Source: an uncultured Shinella sp.
GTDB lineage: Bacteria > Pseudomonadota > Alphaproteobacteria > Rhizobiales > Rhizobiaceae
Length of the DNA stretch: 6,201 nucleotides
Assembly: GCA_946481465.1 (NCBI GenBank)
Contig: CAMLOC010000236.1
Location: forward strand, 1-6,201
Reading direction: 5' to 3'
The notes under the pieces were generated by a model that saw nothing but the letters and a program-made list of their open reading frames with translations, was not told where the DNA came from and did no database searches. The translations under genes and the position numbers were made by a program. Shown in pieces: positions 5,340 through 6,201 of the stretch. Every line of letters begins with the position of its first letter. Position 1 is the stretch's first letter.

Positions 5340-5478
5340 CCGCAGGCGACCCCCGCCGCCGAAAGGCGGCGGGCACGCTTTCCCGACGCCGAAGGGCGCG
5401 AACATTCATCTGCCGACACTGACGAGGCCGGAGCACCCGCGCCGTCTCGCACCTGTTGCTATCGAAAGGACAGCCACA
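5340..5478 (+). other. Intercistronic region with a strong GNRA-loop hairpin
   Basis: The 139-bp gap between the binding-protein and TctA genes contains CCCGCCGCC (5352-5360), a GAAA loop (5361-5364) and GGCGGCGGG (5365-5373): a 9-bp all-GC stem closed by a stable GNRA tetraloop. Only a short CTTT follows at 5378-5381, so read-through is likely. Such a hairpin after the first gene often protects the upstream message or partly terminates it, so that more binding protein than permease is made. The rest of the gap holds no coding frame that I can support, and it is too short for a normal tctB gene. Confidence 0.6.
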
Positions 5479-6201
5479 GTGATCGATGTCTTCGTCACTT
5501 CGCTCCACAACCTGCTGACGCTCCACCATCTCGGTTACATGATGATCGGTGTGGCGGTCGGCCTCGTCGTCGGCATCCTGCCGGCCCTCGGCGGCATCGC
5601 CGGCATGTCGCTGTTGCTGCCCTTCGTCTACGGCATGGAACCGACCGCGGCGATCGCCATGATGGTCGGCCTCCTGGCGGTCATCCCGACCTCCGACACC
5701 TTTTCCTGCATCCTCATGGGCATTCCGGGCTCTTCCGCCTCGCAGGCGACCGTGCTCGACGGCTTTCCGCTCGCCCGCAAGGGGGAAGCGGCCCGCGCGC
5801 TCAGCGCCTCCTTCTCGGCCTCGATGATCGGCGGCCTGTTCGGCGCGCTCTGTCTGACGGCCATCGTCATCGTCGCCCGCCCGCTCATCCTCAGCTTCAC
5901 CTCGGCCGAACTCTTCATGCTGGCGATCTTCGGCCTTTCCATGGTCGGCGTGCTCTCCGGCAGCAGCCTGGCGAAGGGCGTCGCCGCCTGTACGCTCGGC
6001 CTTGCCTTCGGCGCGATCGGCACGGCGCCGGCCAATGGCGGCGAACGCATGACCTTCGGCTCGCTCTACCTGATGAGCGGCCTCGAGATCACCATCATCG
6101 GCCTCGGCATCTTCGCCCTGCCGGAAGTGCTCGACCTTTTGCGTGGCAATTCGAGCATTTCGAGCACGGGCAAGCTCGGCCGCGGCTGGCTGGACGGCGT
6201 G
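5479..6201 (+). CDS. tctA: TTT transporter large permease subunit TctA, cut by right edge
   Basis: The frame starts at GTG (5479-5481), with AAAGGA 8 bases upstream, and stays open for 241 codons to the window end, about half of a usual TctA of roughly 500 residues. The visible part has the TctA pattern: a hydrophobic N-terminal segment with VGILPALGGIAG (31-42), a segment with IPTSDT (69-74), the loop MGIPGSSASQATVLDGFPLA (80-99) followed by RKGEAARAL, and further hydrophobic segments at about 113-133, 145-160, 167-182 and 202-218. TctA is the multi-spanning inner-membrane channel that imports the carboxylate by a cation gradient. In the stretch FGAIGTAPANGGERMTFG (177-194) the usual GTDP-like sequence reads GTAP, so a commonly conserved Asp is Ala (A183). 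No tctB lies between the binding-protein gene and this gene; it may be downstream or fused to the unseen C-terminus. Confidence 0.92.
   Translation, partial: MIDVFVTSLHNLLTLHHLGYMMIGVAVGLVVGILPALGGIAGMSLLLPFVYGMEPTAAIAMMVGLLAVIPTSDTFSCILMGIPGSSASQATVLDGFPLARKGEAARALSASFSASMIGGLFGALCLTAIVIVARPLILSFTSAELFMLAIFGLSMVGVLSGSSLAKGVAACTLGLAFGAIGTAPANGGERMTFGSLYLMSGLEITIIGLGIFALPEVLDLLRGNSSISSTGKLGRGWLDGV

Noticed and set aside
4185..5405. 406-residue minus-strand open frame opposite the TTT binding-protein gene
   Set aside because: It is the antisense shadow of a well-recognised TctC gene in high-GC DNA; its translation is rich in Arg, Gly and His with no family pattern.
1..6201. CRISPR array, tRNA, rRNA, insertion sequence or phage attachment site
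   Set aside because: No spaced direct repeats, cloverleaf-like sequence, transposase or integrase motifs, or terminal inverted repeats were seen on either strand.

Overview
The window is high-GC DNA with dense, GC-rich third codon positions and alphaproteobacterial gene families. It most resembles a member of the Rhizobiales, probably Rhizobiaceae. That placement rests on protein style and gene content, not on a marker gene. No rRNA, tRNA, transposon, integrase or CRISPR array was seen, so this looks like a metabolic and regulatory stretch of chromosome or megaplasmid.

Layout, left to right: (1) a conserved protein of unknown function on the minus strand, cut by the left edge (1-485); (2) a LysR-type regulator on the minus strand (564-1469); (3) a 127-bp divergent control region (1470-1596) packed with inverted repeats; (4) a two-gene plus-strand operon encoding an AhpD/carboxymuconolactone-decarboxylase-like CxxC protein (1597-2076) and an exported cupin (2103-2519); (5) an 81-bp convergent gap with GC-rich hairpins; (6) an Rrf2-family regulator on the minus strand (2601-3089) with its own palindromic operator; (7) a second LysR-type regulator on the minus strand (3152-4063); (8) a 175-bp divergent region; (9) a plus-strand tripartite tricarboxylate transporter (TTT) operon: a Tat-type substrate-binding protein (4239-5339), an intercistronic hairpin, then the large membrane subunit TctA, cut by the right edge (5479-6201).

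There appear to be two regulatory modules. In the first, the promoter of the CxxC-protein/cupin operon carries two tandem copies of a 23-bp palindrome (GGATA, 5 bp, TATCC core). The same palindrome lies over the predicted -10 of the Rrf2 gene itself. This points to a self-regulating Rrf2 repressor that also controls the two-gene operon about 1 kb away. The Rrf2 protein has a four-cysteine cluster in the region where IscR and NsrR bind an Fe-S cluster, so the signal is probably redox, metal or nitrosative/electrophile stress. A separate inverted repeat just upstream of the -35 of the same operon is well placed for activation by the divergent LysR protein, giving a possible two-input promoter.

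In the second module, a divergent LysR regulator probably controls uptake of a carboxylate by the TTT system. The most useful new observation is the shared operator in three copies, which links the Rrf2 gene to its likely target from sequence alone.
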